In this document: positions 1-8,207 of the stretch, one piece after another
How positions within the stretch are numbered: position 1 is the first letter of the stretch
Layout: every line of letters begins with the position of its first letter
Assembly (NCBI RefSeq): GCF_009725235.1
Contig: NZ_WJFC01000043.1
Location: forward strand, 1 to 64,000
Reading direction: 5' to 3'
Source: Scytonema sp. UIC 10036
GTDB lineage: Bacteria > Cyanobacteriota > Cyanobacteriia > Cyanobacteriales > Nostocaceae
Length of the DNA: 64,000 nt
Program-made: the position numbers and the translations under genes
Notes under the pieces: model-generated
What the model was told of the DNA's origin: nothing
What the model saw: only the letters and a program-made list of their open reading frames with translations
Database searches by the model: none

Positions 1-26
1 GGATTGGGGATTGGGGATTGGGGATA
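1..26. repeat. Short tandem repeat GGGGATT
   Basis: The window opens with about three copies of an 8-9 bp unit (GGATTGGG). The same GGGGATTGGG motif recurs near 41069-41095 and inside the DALR gene near 58213-58235, so it is a dispersed repeat family. Confidence 0.7.
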
Positions 27-137
27 AACAAAGAATTACCTTCGTTATAGGAACTTGCTCGCTAATTGATAACAATGATAGGAACAATGGTGAGAACCAT
101 GAAATTTTTGGGTATTATTATCTGGGTTTGATATATA

Positions 138-626
138 ATGAGACTAAATATGTTTGTCTTACGTAAATATACTGTTATCTTTCCTGTTAGCTTGAGTCTT
201 GGTGTTCTCATGACTGCTTGCAATGAAAGCAAAGTTAATCAATGCCAACGGTTGATGGAAGTGGTTAACAAAGGATCTGAGCTAATTGATAAGAACAAAG
301 GGCAGCAGGTTATAACCAGCATACAACTATCGAAGGATTTGCAAGCTGTGAGTCAAGAGATTGACCAACAGAACTTCAAAGATCCGAAGCTACAGGAATT
401 TAAGAACCGTTTTGTCAAGGTGTTTGAGACTGTGAGCAAATCCATTGCGAAAGCAGGCCAAGCTTTGGGTTCTGCTAAAGTAGCAAACAACTCATCAGAA
501 GGTCGAGTTAAAATTCAAAAGGCAAGAGGAGATATCGATACAGCCCTGACAGGAGCTGCAACTGCTGCCAAGGAGTTAGATGGTGCGGCATCAGACTTGA
601 ATAAGTACTGCAACCAGCCTGAGTAA
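138..626 (+). CDS. Putative lipoprotein of unknown function
   Basis: 162-residue protein with a basic N-terminus, a hydrophobic stretch (residues about 12-26) and a lipobox-like LMTAC ending at Cys28, so it is predicted to be exported and lipid-anchored. The mature part is mostly helical, rich in Lys, Ala and Gln, and ends with a conserved-looking Cys pair (Cys36 after the lipobox and a Cys near the C-terminus). No enzymatic motif is visible. The start is ATG at 138; ATG at 150 is an alternative, and neither has a good ribosome binding site. It stands alone, with a toxin-gene remnant downstream on the other strand. The lipoprotein call is fairly secure; the function is unknown. Confidence 0.65.
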   Translation: MRLNMFVLRKYTVIFPVSLSLGVLMTACNESKVNQCQRLMEVVNKGSELIDKNKGQQVITSIQLSKDLQAVSQEIDQQNFKDPKLQEFKNRFVKVFETVSKSIAKAGQALGSAKVANNSSEGRVKIQKARGDIDTALTGAATAAKELDGAASDLNKYCNQPE

Positions 627-825
627 AAGCAGACTGCCCTCAGTTTTGGCAACCGAAGCTCATTTTGGACGTTTAATTCCACCCTGTCGTTTTACTTTAA
701 ATCCATACGGTTGGAAAATACACTTGGGCACTGCTGCGAATGGCACGCTCGAAGTGCGACGCGGAGACTTAGGGACGCGGAGACACGGAGAGATTGAGTA
801 GAGCAGCGAAGTTGAGAGGAGGAAG

Positions 826-965
826 AAAAACTGTACACGAAGCAATGCTAAACGACCAATACAGTAGGTCAAACCCCAAGTTTTATCAAGACGCTCATTG
901 TAAAGCTGTAACGCACGATTGAGCAATAATTCATCTTCCCCCCGAAATCTTTGAAAGCCAGACAT
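826..965 (-). pseudogene. Fragment of a PIN-domain (VapC-like) toxin gene
   Basis: The reading frame from 965 encodes about 36 residues (ELLLNRALQLY ... ERLDKTWGLTYCI) that match, from memory, the C-terminal region of cyanobacterial PIN-domain ribonucleases, where the usual motif is WGLTDC followed by SFVVM. Here the acidic Asp of that motif reads Tyr, and after TYCIG the frame runs into unrelated low-quality sequence containing the common cyanobacterial filler 'cgcggagacacgg' (about 765-795). The N-terminal half and any antitoxin partner are missing. I read this as a decayed toxin fragment; family assignment is by eye only. Confidence 0.45.
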
Positions 966-1109
966 AGCAAGCTTTTCTATACCCGGAATGTAGGTTTTTA
1001 TACGGTTCTCGGCTCAACGTCTAATATTCAAGTTTCTCTCGATAATCAATAAGTTTCAAAAAATTTTGTGATTTATAAAGCAAAGGTATAAAGGTACAAA
1101 ACTTGTTCA

Positions 1110-1445
1110 TTAGCTAACTGCAAAACCATCAAACTGCCGCATAAACGGCGAGTGATATGCCAACACAATGTCGTCTTTTGCAACTCCTAGCCTTACAAAT
1201 TCATCCGCAAATCCCATCTCAGTGCCATCATGCTGTATCCAAATCTTGCTATCTTTAATATCGATATGTACCGAACACCCGTAAATTCGACGCTCGTCTT
1301 TCCATCCTGCACTCACAACTTGATAGTGATCTCGTTCTAAATCAAAAACAGGCATCACTTCAATTTCACCTGATGAGAATTTATAGCTTGCATATTCTTC
1401 TAGAACTTGTTTCACTAACTCTCTATATTTCTCTACTCTTTCCAT
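1110..1445 (-). CDS. xisI: XisI family protein
   Basis: 111-residue protein matching the XisI family (fdxN-element excision controlling factor): an N-terminal helix (VEKYRELVKQVLEEYA), the central YQVVSAGW and IDIKDSKIWIQHDGTE segments and a C-terminal motif VLAYHSPFMRQ that is diagnostic for the family. In Anabaena, XisH and XisI were described as needed, with the recombinase XisF, for excision of the fdxN element during heterocyst development; the many copies in other genomes probably do something else. It overlaps the 3' end of xisH by 13 bp, so the two are translationally coupled. No xisF-like recombinase is in this window. Confidence 0.9.
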   Translation of the reverse strand: MERVEKYRELVKQVLEEYASYKFSSGEIEVMPVFDLERDHYQVVSAGWKDERRIYGCSVHIDIKDSKIWIQHDGTEMGFADEFVRLGVAKDDIVLAYHSPFMRQFDGFAVS

Positions 1446-1849
1446 TCTACAATGACCTCCTGCTTGGGATCGTAAATCAAAAGTTTTATGCTATACTTAT
1501 GTACCATTCTCTGCACAAAGCGTTTTTCAAAAAAGCTTTTATAAGCCTGCTTTGGCACAGCTAAATACAATATTCGTTCTGGTTGATCGAGTTCCAAAGC
1601 TTCCTGATAGTTGAGGAATTGTCCCAAGGCTGTATGAAAAGTTGAAATGGCTGATGCCTGTAGGAAGGTTTTAATCTCTACCGCAATTTTTTCTCCTGAC
1701 CTTTCTGCAGCCAGCAGTTGCTCTGCTCCCAAATCAATTAGCAGTTCAACTTCCTCAACAAGAAGGCGCAACGGATCATCCGTAATTGTCCAACCATCTT
1801 TTTCGAGTGCTCGCCTGACCGCATCATGAAATGCATCTCTCACAGACAT
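1433..1849 (-). CDS. xisH: XisH family protein (endonuclease-like fold)
   Basis: 138-residue XisH-family protein, full length. It begins RDAFHDAVRRALEKDGW, carries Asp25 and Glu residues ahead of a VEIKTF motif near residue 78, and continues with the family segment ALGQFLNYQEAL. The D...ExK arrangement resembles a PD-(D/E)XK nuclease core, which suggests a DNA-cleaving or DNA-binding role; this is inference. It is the first gene of a two-gene operon with xisI, and both read away from the debris at 1929-2075. Such pairs are common and mobile in filamentous cyanobacteria. Confidence 0.9.
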   Translation of the reverse strand: MSVRDAFHDAVRRALEKDGWTITDDPLRLLVEEVELLIDLGAEQLLAAERSGEKIAVEIKTFLQASAISTFHTALGQFLNYQEALELDQPERILYLAVPKQAYKSFFEKRFVQRMVHKYSIKLLIYDPKQEVIVEWKE

Positions 1850-1928
1850 GGTGATTGAATGTGCAACCGGACGGGTAAAAACTACCTTTGACCATTATAT
1901 AACGTAAACGACAACATCTGTGAATTAA

Positions 1929-2075
1929 CAGGATACACAACTTTATATCCACGCCTTTAAAGCTTACACTCCCTATGCCATACTCCGCCGTCAAGAGGAT
2001 GGGATTGAAGTTGAGATGGTTGGGAAGATGCTGCTTCCTTGGTTGGATGGGATTGAGCTGGATTGGGAGCAGTAG
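1929..2075 (+). pseudogene. C-terminal remnant of an unidentified protein
   Basis: After a stop at 1926-1928 the frame stays open for 48 codons to TAG at 2073 and reads like genuine protein (YIHAFKAYTPYAILRRQEDG, then VEMVGKMLLPWLDG). No start codon and no upstream continuation exist in frame. It looks like the tail of a gene whose front has been lost. I do not recognise the family. The rest of the 1850-2394 gap holds nothing else I can support. Confidence 0.3.
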
Positions 2076-2394
2076 ATATAGTTCTTGGAAGATGCGATCG
2101 CGCTGTAGGTGGAAGCTTTGTCATCGCAGCTCATTTTGAGCAGAATTTACTCGTCCTCTACTGCACCCAAAGCTTTGAGCGTAGATTTTTCAGATTGTGT
2201 CAAACCAGTAACGCTTGTGATATTCATTCCTGCATACGGCTATGCGTAGATCCTAAATTAGAATTCTTACGTTTTTATCTGGCTGCTTACAAATTTAATA
2301 GTAATAATTAATACTTTTTAATAAGCAATGTTCCGGATTGACAAAGATTCTTCCTGTCAAAAGAAATGTAAGTCTTAATTTATGTTGAAGCACG

Positions 2395-4302
2395 ATGAAC
2401 GACATTGGTCTGCTAATGGCGGGCGTGTTGGCAGCAGGGCTACCATCTGCCCCAAAAGTGCCAGAGCAGCCACCAGTCAAAGCAAAAGAAGCGGTGAACC
2501 TAGCGGCGATATCTGAGGTAACTCAAGTTATTCCATCTGCCGAAATGACACCGCCCGAATTTATGCCACTGGATGGTAGTTCTCAATCTACCCTTTTAGC
2601 TATAAAAATCAAAAGTAAAAAAGTAACTGGTAAATTTACTGAGAAAAGATATCCTCAAACCCCCTATAGTCTGGTACAGGCAGTAGAAACACTGAGGGAC
2701 AAGGGGGACAAGGAGGACAAGGAGGACAAGGGGGACAAGGTAGAATCTTCTTCCTTGTCTACCCCCTCTTCCTTGTCTACCCCTTCCCCAGAAGACGATC
2801 CGATGTCCCAAGTCAACTCTGTATCGCAACTGGGTGATGTCCAACCTTCTGACTGGGCTTTCAGTGCTTTGCAATCTTTAGTAGAACGCTATGGCTGTAT
2901 TGCTGGGTATCCTAATGGCACTTATGGAGGCGATCGCGCTATCAATCGTTATGAATTTGCTGCGGGATTGGCAGCTTGCTTAGAAGCGATCGAGGAATTG
3001 ATTGGTAAGAGCACTGCAAACGCTCTTACTCATGAGGATTTAATTTTACTAGAAAAGTTGCAATTGGAATTTCAGGCGGAGTTAAACGCAATTCAAGAGC
3101 GTGTGACTTCTTTGGAAGGTAGAACATCGCAAGTGGCAAAAAATCAGTTTTCCACAACAACTAAACTTGTTGGACAAGTCATTTTTGGCTTGCAAGGCTC
3201 CAACAAAGCCGATGTTGACTTGTTTCCTAGAGATGGTATACCAGAACGCAGCGCACAAACAAACCTCACATTTGCAAATAACGTACAGTTAACACTTGCG
3301 ACTTCATTTACAGGAAGAGATTTACTCTTAACTGGTCTAGCTGCAGGTAACTCAGGCTCTAATGCACCATTTGTATTTACCAATATGGGACGCTTGGGTT
3401 ATGAACTAGATACAAACAAAGATTTAGTGCTCAACGAGTTGTCTTACCGATTCCCTGTCTCCAAGAACTTTGGCATTGTCGTTGGTACAGCAGGTGTTAA
3501 CCCAACTAACACCTTCCGTGGTATTAACCCTTTGGAAGGTTCTGGAGAAGGAGCTATCTCTTTATTTGGTCAGCGCAATCCTATTTTGGCAATCGGTAAC
3601 GGTACGGGTGGCATAGGTTTTGACTGGCAAATCAGCGATCGCATTAGTTTGCAAGGAGTTTACAGTGCAGAAATTCCCAGTTTTCCCAATAACGCTCAAG
3701 CTGGAGGACTCTTTGGTGGTAGATATACGGCTGGTGCTCAATTAAGCCTTGCACCAACCAACAATATAGATGTGGGAGTCCACTATCTTTACTCCCACTC
3801 TCCCGATGGCTTGTTAGGAAGTGGTGTCGGCGATGCTCAATTAATCTCTCCTTTTGCACCACCTGTTGCCTTCAACACTCATGCTGTGGGAGCAACTGTA
3901 GCATGGCGCATCACTCCCAACTTTCAGTTAGGTGGTTGGGGGGGCTGGACTTTTTCAAATCCAGAAGAACTCTCTGGAAGCGTAAAAACAACCAACTGGA
4001 TGGTATTTGCTGCATTCCCCAACTTACTCCGTCAAGGTAATCTGGGAGGAATTCTCGTCGGTCAACCACCCAAAATTACCTCCAGCACCTTACCAGAAGG
4101 ATACAATCTTCCCAACTTTTCCGAAGGAGGAACACCAGGAGGACGCAGTGACAGTGCATTACACTTAGAACTTTTTTATCGCGCCCAATTGAACGAGTAT
4201 TTATCAATCACCCCCGGCTTACTACTTCTTTTCAGCCCAGATCACAACTCAGCCAACGACACTTTAGTCATTGGAACAGTGAGAGCAACCTTCCGGTTTT
4301 AA
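2395..4302 (+). CDS. Iron-uptake-type porin with SLH domain (SomA/SomB-like)
   Basis: 635-residue outer-membrane channel of the cyanobacterial SLH-OprB family. An SLH domain (residues about 141-200, with VSQLGDVQPSDWAF and GYPNGTYGGDRAINRYEFA) anchors to the peptidoglycan-linked polymer, a short coiled coil follows (212-250), and residues 255-635 form the beta-barrel, ending in Phe (TVRATFRF) as outer-membrane proteins do. Two things are odd. The N-terminus is a weak export signal (MNDIGLLMAGVLAAGLPSA) without basic residues, and a stop at 2386 excludes an upstream start. Residues about 101-132 (DKGDKEDKEDK and SLSTPSSLSTP) are encoded by a dispersed palindromic repeat inserted in frame (2694-2790). 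Barrel and SLH identity are secure; substrate is unknown. Confidence 0.88.
   Translation: MNDIGLLMAGVLAAGLPSAPKVPEQPPVKAKEAVNLAAISEVTQVIPSAEMTPPEFMPLDGSSQSTLLAIKIKSKKVTGKFTEKRYPQTPYSLVQAVETLRDKGDKEDKEDKGDKVESSSLSTPSSLSTPSPEDDPMSQVNSVSQLGDVQPSDWAFSALQSLVERYGCIAGYPNGTYGGDRAINRYEFAAGLAACLEAIEELIGKSTANALTHEDLILLEKLQLEFQAELNAIQERVTSLEGRTSQVAKNQFSTTTKLVGQVIFGLQGSNKADVDLFPRDGIPERSAQTNLTFANNVQLTLATSFTGRDLLLTGLAAGNSGSNAPFVFTNMGRLGYELDTNKDLVLNELSYRFPVSKNFGIVVGTAGVNPTNTFRGINPLEGSGEGAISLFGQRNPILAIGNGTGGIGFDWQISDRISLQGVYSAEIPSFPNNAQAGGLFGGRYTAGAQLSLAPTNNIDVGVHYLYSHSPDGLLGSGVGDAQLISPFAPPVAFNTHAVGATVAWRITPNFQLGGWGGWTFSNPEELSGSVKTTNWMVFAAFPNLLRQGNLGGILVGQPPKITSSTLPEGYNLPNFSEGGTPGGRSDSALHLELFYRAQLNEYLSITPGLLLLFSPDHNSANDTLVIGTVRATFRF
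2694..2790. repeat. GGGGGACAAGG palindromic repeat inside the porin gene
   Basis: Runs of GGACAAGG are followed by GTAGAATCTTC and then the complement-like CCTTGTCTACCCC, giving a potential hairpin. A closely related copy lies at 58252-58325 inside the DALR gene; the stretches 2734-2783 and 58276-58325 match at about 41 of 50 positions by eye. Confidence 0.8.
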
Positions 4303-4448
4303 GTTAATACTTGTGTAAATGTAATCATATGCTTTCAAGCATACTTAGACAATCAGCAACAAATCAACAAGCAACAAGGGTGATACCAACACACCCCATA
4401 GAATCAGACGTGACTTTTGTGACTTTATAATCTAGAAACACATTCTCA

Positions 4449-5726
4449 ATGTACTTCCAAACGTCTGGTCAACAACCAATTCAAAACGGCAACCCCATAT
4501 ATCCGCAAAAACACGCAGATTCAAACTATCCGCGTCCATCTGCATGGCAGGTGCTTCAACTCTGGGAACCAGAGCAACGCACTGCCTCGTCCATCTGCGG
4601 TTCAAAAAACAAAATCTCTAAATTAGGGTTCCTCCTCATTAGCAGTTGCAGCCTAGCTTCAGCCATCATTGGTCTTGGAACTTCTAAAGCCGCCGCACAA
4701 TTAACAATTCAAAGCACCGGCACACTCTCAGGCACTATTCAACTTCCCAGCTTTAACCCTAACTTCAACAACAGGGTCACCCGTGTAGATACTGACTCCA
4801 ACGGTACTTATATGCGAAATATAGGCACCACGAAAAATCCTAATTTTGTTTCCGTATACACTTCTAAGTACGTAAAAATTGAAACCCGTGCTGATGGGAG
4901 CCTGGGATACTACGTTAATTTTAAAGGAATTCCCGTCATCTCATTGGATGGCATTCTCTCTTCACCTGCACTATCAAGCGGCCAGCTAGAACCCTATAGC
5001 TACCAAGGTAAAATACCAGAAACCAAATTTCAAGGTGTTGTTCAAGATGAGTTTGGACTGACAAAAGCTTTTTACACTGGTGTTGTGACAGATCCAAAAA
5101 CAGGACAGCAGTATCAAGGAACATTTGAAGTTAACGGACAAGGACCTCGATATAGCGATCGCAACGGTGGTCAAAGCCCCACAGTCTTTGATTTCAGATC
5201 CGACATACCAGGTAAACCAACCGTCACGTCCTTAAAGATGACAAACAGCCCTTTAGTGAGATTAACCATTAAAGTACCTGCAAACGCCACACCAATAGTT
5301 AACAATCCTACACCACCCCCCCCACAACCTCCTACAAATCCCACACCACCCCCACCACCAGTTAGCAATCCCACACCAGCACCTACCACACCTATTGTTA
5401 GCAATCCCACACCAGCACCTACCACACCTATTGTTAGCAATCCCGCACCAGCACCTACCACACCCATTGTTGACAACAGCAATGTGATACCTTCGCCCAC
5501 ACCGACTATAGATGTCAATGAGCCTAATTCTCCATCACCCTCTACTTTGCCTCAGGTTGAGTTCAGCAATGGAAATTCCCTAAACACGAATCGAACTGAC
5601 CCCTCTACCCTTGCTTCCGCTATATGTTCGAGAAACAACACGAAAAATTCAGCCCAATGTGGTAAAAAAATATTATCTACCCCCAAGCCATCAATCGGTC
5701 CGCGCAGTCGAGTGATGCTCCGTTGA
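4449..5726 (+). CDS. Secreted proline-rich protein of unknown function
   Basis: 425 residues. An export signal is visible at residues about 57-83 (LGFLLISSCSLASAIIGLG, then SKAAA before Gln84). The mature protein has a beta-rich domain (about 84-275) with repeated GTLSGTIQLPSF and YSYQGKIPETKFQG segments, then a proline-rich linker (278-355) built from tandem NPTPAPTTPIVS units, and a Ser/Thr-rich tail. The first 50 codons include the filler sequence 'cgtccatctgcggtt', a common cyanobacterial intergenic repeat, so the real start may lie downstream of 4449, nearer the signal peptide. No family recognised. The hairpin at 5769-5833 probably ends its transcript. Confidence 0.65.
   Translation: MYFQTSGQQPIQNGNPIYPQKHADSNYPRPSAWQVLQLWEPEQRTASSICGSKNKISKLGFLLISSCSLASAIIGLGTSKAAAQLTIQSTGTLSGTIQLPSFNPNFNNRVTRVDTDSNGTYMRNIGTTKNPNFVSVYTSKYVKIETRADGSLGYYVNFKGIPVISLDGILSSPALSSGQLEPYSYQGKIPETKFQGVVQDEFGLTKAFYTGVVTDPKTGQQYQGTFEVNGQGPRYSDRNGGQSPTVFDFRSDIPGKPTVTSLKMTNSPLVRLTIKVPANATPIVNNPTPPPPQPPTNPTPPPPPVSNPTPAPTTPIVSNPTPAPTTPIVSNPAPAPTTPIVDNSNVIPSPTPTIDVNEPNSPSPSTLPQVEFSNGNSLNTNRTDPSTLASAICSRNNTKNSAQCGKKILSTPKPSIGPRSRVMLR
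5292..5472 (+). repeat. In-frame tandem repeat coding for NPTPAPTTPIVS
   Basis: A unit of about 36 bp (CACCTATTGTTAGCAATCCC region) is repeated about three times with few differences, after a C-rich 'ccaccccccccac' run; it forms the proline-rich linker of the secreted protein. Confidence 0.8.
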
Positions 5727-5768
5727 CGCTTTCAGGAACCCGATTAAGTGGTGATAAAGTAATATAAC

Positions 5769-5833
5769 AACCAGTGTAAGGGCAATTTTCCAGAGATGAA
5801 ACTTTTACTCTGGCATAATTGTCCTTATGGTTA
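5769..5833 (+). terminator. Stem-loop downstream of the proline-rich protein
   Basis: Nested inverted repeat: an outer arm near AACCAGTGTAAGGGCAATT pairs imperfectly with AATTGTCCTTATGGTT, and an inner CCAGAG (5790-5795) pairs with CTCTGG (5808-5813). It lies 43 bp after the stop codon. There is no T-run, so a termination role is inferred from position only. Confidence 0.45.
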
Positions 5834-6014
5834 GCTAAATCGGGCAGAAGCCTCACGTCCTACACGAAGGGAAGTGCGGGTAGTTCAAGAAAAAGGTTTT
5901 CTCAACCAATACCCAGTACCCAACTACCTGATGACGTTTTGTCAGTTCATCGGCTAGCTTAAAAATACACGGAGTTTGTAAACCATTTATTACACGCTTT
6001 TTAGGGAAGCACCT

Positions 6015-6683
6015 ATGAAAGAGGAACTGATTGAATTGATAGCCAGAGTCATACAAGTCCTGCAAATCAATATGCGTTGGATGACTTGGAATTTATTTCT
6101 GGCATTTATACCATTGGCTTTGAGTGTTTGGCTATTTCGCATTAAGCGAGGACGATCTTGGGTTTGGTGGTTGGGATTCCTAGTTTTCTTTGCTTTTTTG
6201 CCTAATGCACCTTACTTGTTAACCGATGTCATCCACTTGATAGACGATATCCGTACAATCCAATCCGTATGGATGATAACTCTTGTACTAATACCCCTGT
6301 ATCTATTAGTCATCTTAGCAGGATTTGAAGCTTACGTTATATCTTTAATTAACTTAGGTTATTACCTACATAGGATAGGCAAGAGCCAATGGATTTTAAG
6401 AGTTGAGATGGCGACTCATGCTCTCTGTGCCATTGGCGTGTATTGGGGGCGATTCTTGCGCTTTAATAGTTGGGATTTTGTCACTCAATTGGATACTGTG
6501 CTGACTAAGGGTATAGAAGAAATTTTGGGCAAACAACCTTTGGTTATTATTGCTATTACTTTTGGAGTACTAGCAGTGTTGCATTGGATTATGAAACGCG
6601 TGACTTTGGGGTTTACCAGGCAAGGGAAAAGTGATATAATTATCAACCAACAGCACGTTAACCCAAATACGCCTAATATTTAA
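6015..6683 (+). CDS. DUF1361 integral membrane protein
   Basis: 222-residue membrane protein with about six hydrophobic segments (e.g. LFLAFIPLALSVWLF, WLGFLVFFAFLPNAPYLLTD, ITLVLIPLYLLVILAGFEAY and VIIAITFGVLAVLHWIM). The LPNAPYLLTDVIHL motif and the RFNSWDF motif after the fourth segment are typical of DUF1361. The biochemical role of the family is unknown. ATG at 6015 is preceded by GGGAAG. No neighbour on the same strand is close enough to suggest an operon, and the hairpin at 6748-6811 follows it. Confidence 0.85.
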   Translation: MKEELIELIARVIQVLQINMRWMTWNLFLAFIPLALSVWLFRIKRGRSWVWWLGFLVFFAFLPNAPYLLTDVIHLIDDIRTIQSVWMITLVLIPLYLLVILAGFEAYVISLINLGYYLHRIGKSQWILRVEMATHALCAIGVYWGRFLRFNSWDFVTQLDTVLTKGIEEILGKQPLVIIAITFGVLAVLHWIMKRVTLGFTRQGKSDIIINQQHVNPNTPNI

Positions 6684-6747
6684 CAGCATTTTTGGTAAGG
6701 CAGAGGGCAGATAGCAAAAGGTATTTTTGGAAGAAAATAGTTTGGAG

Positions 6748-6819
6748 GTAAGTAGTAGGGAGGGCATTGTCTCTCGTTTTGTGTTGGTGGGCTTTAGCCC
6801 TACCTACTTACTTTTTTAA
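6748..6819 (+). terminator. Stem-loop followed by a T-run after the DUF1361 gene
   Basis: The arms GTAAGTAGTAGGGAGGGC (6748-6765) and GCCCTACCTACTTAC (6797-6811) pair imperfectly, with an extra GGGCtttAGCCC stem inside, and are followed directly by CTTTTTT. This fits a Rho-independent terminator, perhaps derived from a dispersed repeat. Confidence 0.5.
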
Positions 6820-6918
6820 GAAAGAGTATCACATCTATTGCCTACCATAAGAAAGATGAAACTTCATTTTATTTGGCTTGAAATAAAGCCAGATAGAGCA
6901 ATCTAGGAAAAACATTCC

Positions 6919-6948
6919 ATTAGACCGTTGGCATAGTAGCGGTCTAAT
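6919..6948 (+). promoter_or_regulatory. Leader hairpin upstream of the baeRF-like gene
   Basis: Perfect 9-bp inverted repeat ATTAGACCG / CGGTCTAAT with a 12-nt loop, 37 nt before the start codon and about 22 nt before the ribosome binding site. It could be an operator or an RNA stem-loop in the leader; the sequence does not decide between them. Confidence 0.5.
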
Positions 6949-6985
6949 TTGGGGTGTCTGTTTTCATTCTTAGGAGGTATATAGC

Positions 6986-8158
6986 ATGACATTAATTTCT
7001 AGAGAGGAAATCAAGACATTACTAGAACTGCCAAGACAAAATTCTGTTTCAATTTATATGCCAATGCAAACAGCCGGACCAGAAGTGAGACAAAACTCTA
7101 TTCGGTTTAAAAATTTGGTGAAAGATGCTGAAGCTCGCTTAATTGATGCTGGTATTGAGCATAATGATGCTGTGGCATTACTAGCACAATCCCATTCACT
7201 GGATCGAACAGATTTTTGGGAGCAAACAGGAGACCAAGGACTGGCAGTTTTTATTTCTAATAATGTTTTTCGCTACTATACCTTGCCTCTAGAATTTGAT
7301 GAGATGGTTGTGGTAACAGACAGATTTCATATTAAGCCACTGCTACCAATTTTAAATGGCGATGGGCGTTATTACCTCTTGGCTTTGAGTCAAAAAGATG
7401 TTCGGTTCTTTGAGGGCGATCGCTACGGTCTCCAAGAAGTTGAGGTAGAAAATATGCCGAAGAGCTTAGACGAAGCCCTCAACTACGATGAAACTGCTCA
7501 AGATGGTCAGTTCCGCATTGCGACCTCAAAAGGGGGAACCGCCAATTCTTTTCAACAGCCCGGATCGTTTCACGGACAAGGTAGCCCTGACAGGGATAAG
7601 CACCAAGAAAGCATCCTGCAATTCTTCCATGCTGTGAATGGTGCATTGGAAGAGAAACTCCGAAACCAAACCGCGCCTTTGATGCTGGCTGGGGTAGAGT
7701 ACTTAATGCCATTGTACAGAGAGGCAAATACTTACCAGCATTTAATAGAAGATGGTATCTCTGGGAATCAAGAAATTTTAACTGCAGACCAATTGCACGA
7801 ACGCGCTTGGCCTATTGTTGAGCCTCTGTTTTATCAATCACAGCAAGAGGTTGTGGAAAGGTTTAATATGCTTTACGGTTCCAACACTGGCAAAGCATCC
7901 AACGACTTGAAAGAAATTATCCCTGCAGCTTATTACCAAAGAATTGATTCCTTAATAGTTGCAGCCAACCGAGAGCAATGGGGACTGTTTGACCCTTCCT
8001 CAGATACAGTTTTCTTGCATCAAGAAGAAGAAACTGGCGATGATGATTTATTGGATTTTGCCGCCGCCTACACTTTGCTCAACGGTGGAACAGTTTACAC
8101 TATTGGCTCAGAACAAATCCCATTTAGTACACCTGTAGCAGCAATTTTCCGATATTAA
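6986..8158 (+). CDS. Bacterial archaeo-eukaryotic release factor-like protein (baeRF family)
   Basis: 390-residue protein resembling the bacterial homologues of archaeo-eukaryotic peptide chain release factors (baeRF, probably family 7). These are predicted to act on stalled ribosomes or tRNA. Visible family features are the N-terminal SREEIKTLLELPRQNSVSIYM segment, the domain-1 strands around residues 80-150 (GLAVFISNNVFRYYTLP), the central GTANSFQQPGSFHGQGSP loop and the C-terminal GTVYTIGSEQIPF, which matches the eL30/eRF1 domain-3 end. An excellent ribosome binding site, AGGAGG, lies at 6972-6977. A perfect hairpin sits in its leader. It is monocistronic. Family membership is by recognition; function is inferred. 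Confidence 0.75.
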   Translation: MTLISREEIKTLLELPRQNSVSIYMPMQTAGPEVRQNSIRFKNLVKDAEARLIDAGIEHNDAVALLAQSHSLDRTDFWEQTGDQGLAVFISNNVFRYYTLPLEFDEMVVVTDRFHIKPLLPILNGDGRYYLLALSQKDVRFFEGDRYGLQEVEVENMPKSLDEALNYDETAQDGQFRIATSKGGTANSFQQPGSFHGQGSPDRDKHQESILQFFHAVNGALEEKLRNQTAPLMLAGVEYLMPLYREANTYQHLIEDGISGNQEILTADQLHERAWPIVEPLFYQSQQEVVERFNMLYGSNTGKASNDLKEIIPAAYYQRIDSLIVAANREQWGLFDPSSDTVFLHQEEETGDDDLLDFAAAYTLLNGGTVYTIGSEQIPFSTPVAAIFRY

Positions 8159-8207
8159 TCTCTTAGGTGTTGTATAAAGTAGAACGAGCTTCTATACAAC
8201 ACTGACC

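Noticed and set aside
660..825. Downstream part of the frame containing the PIN fragment
   Set aside because: Translation is Arg/Pro-rich filler (cgcggagacacgg type repeat), not protein-like.
2063..2311. Open frame of 82 codons after the remnant at 1929
   Set aside because: Starts within the end of the remnant, Cys-rich random-like composition and no ribosome binding site.
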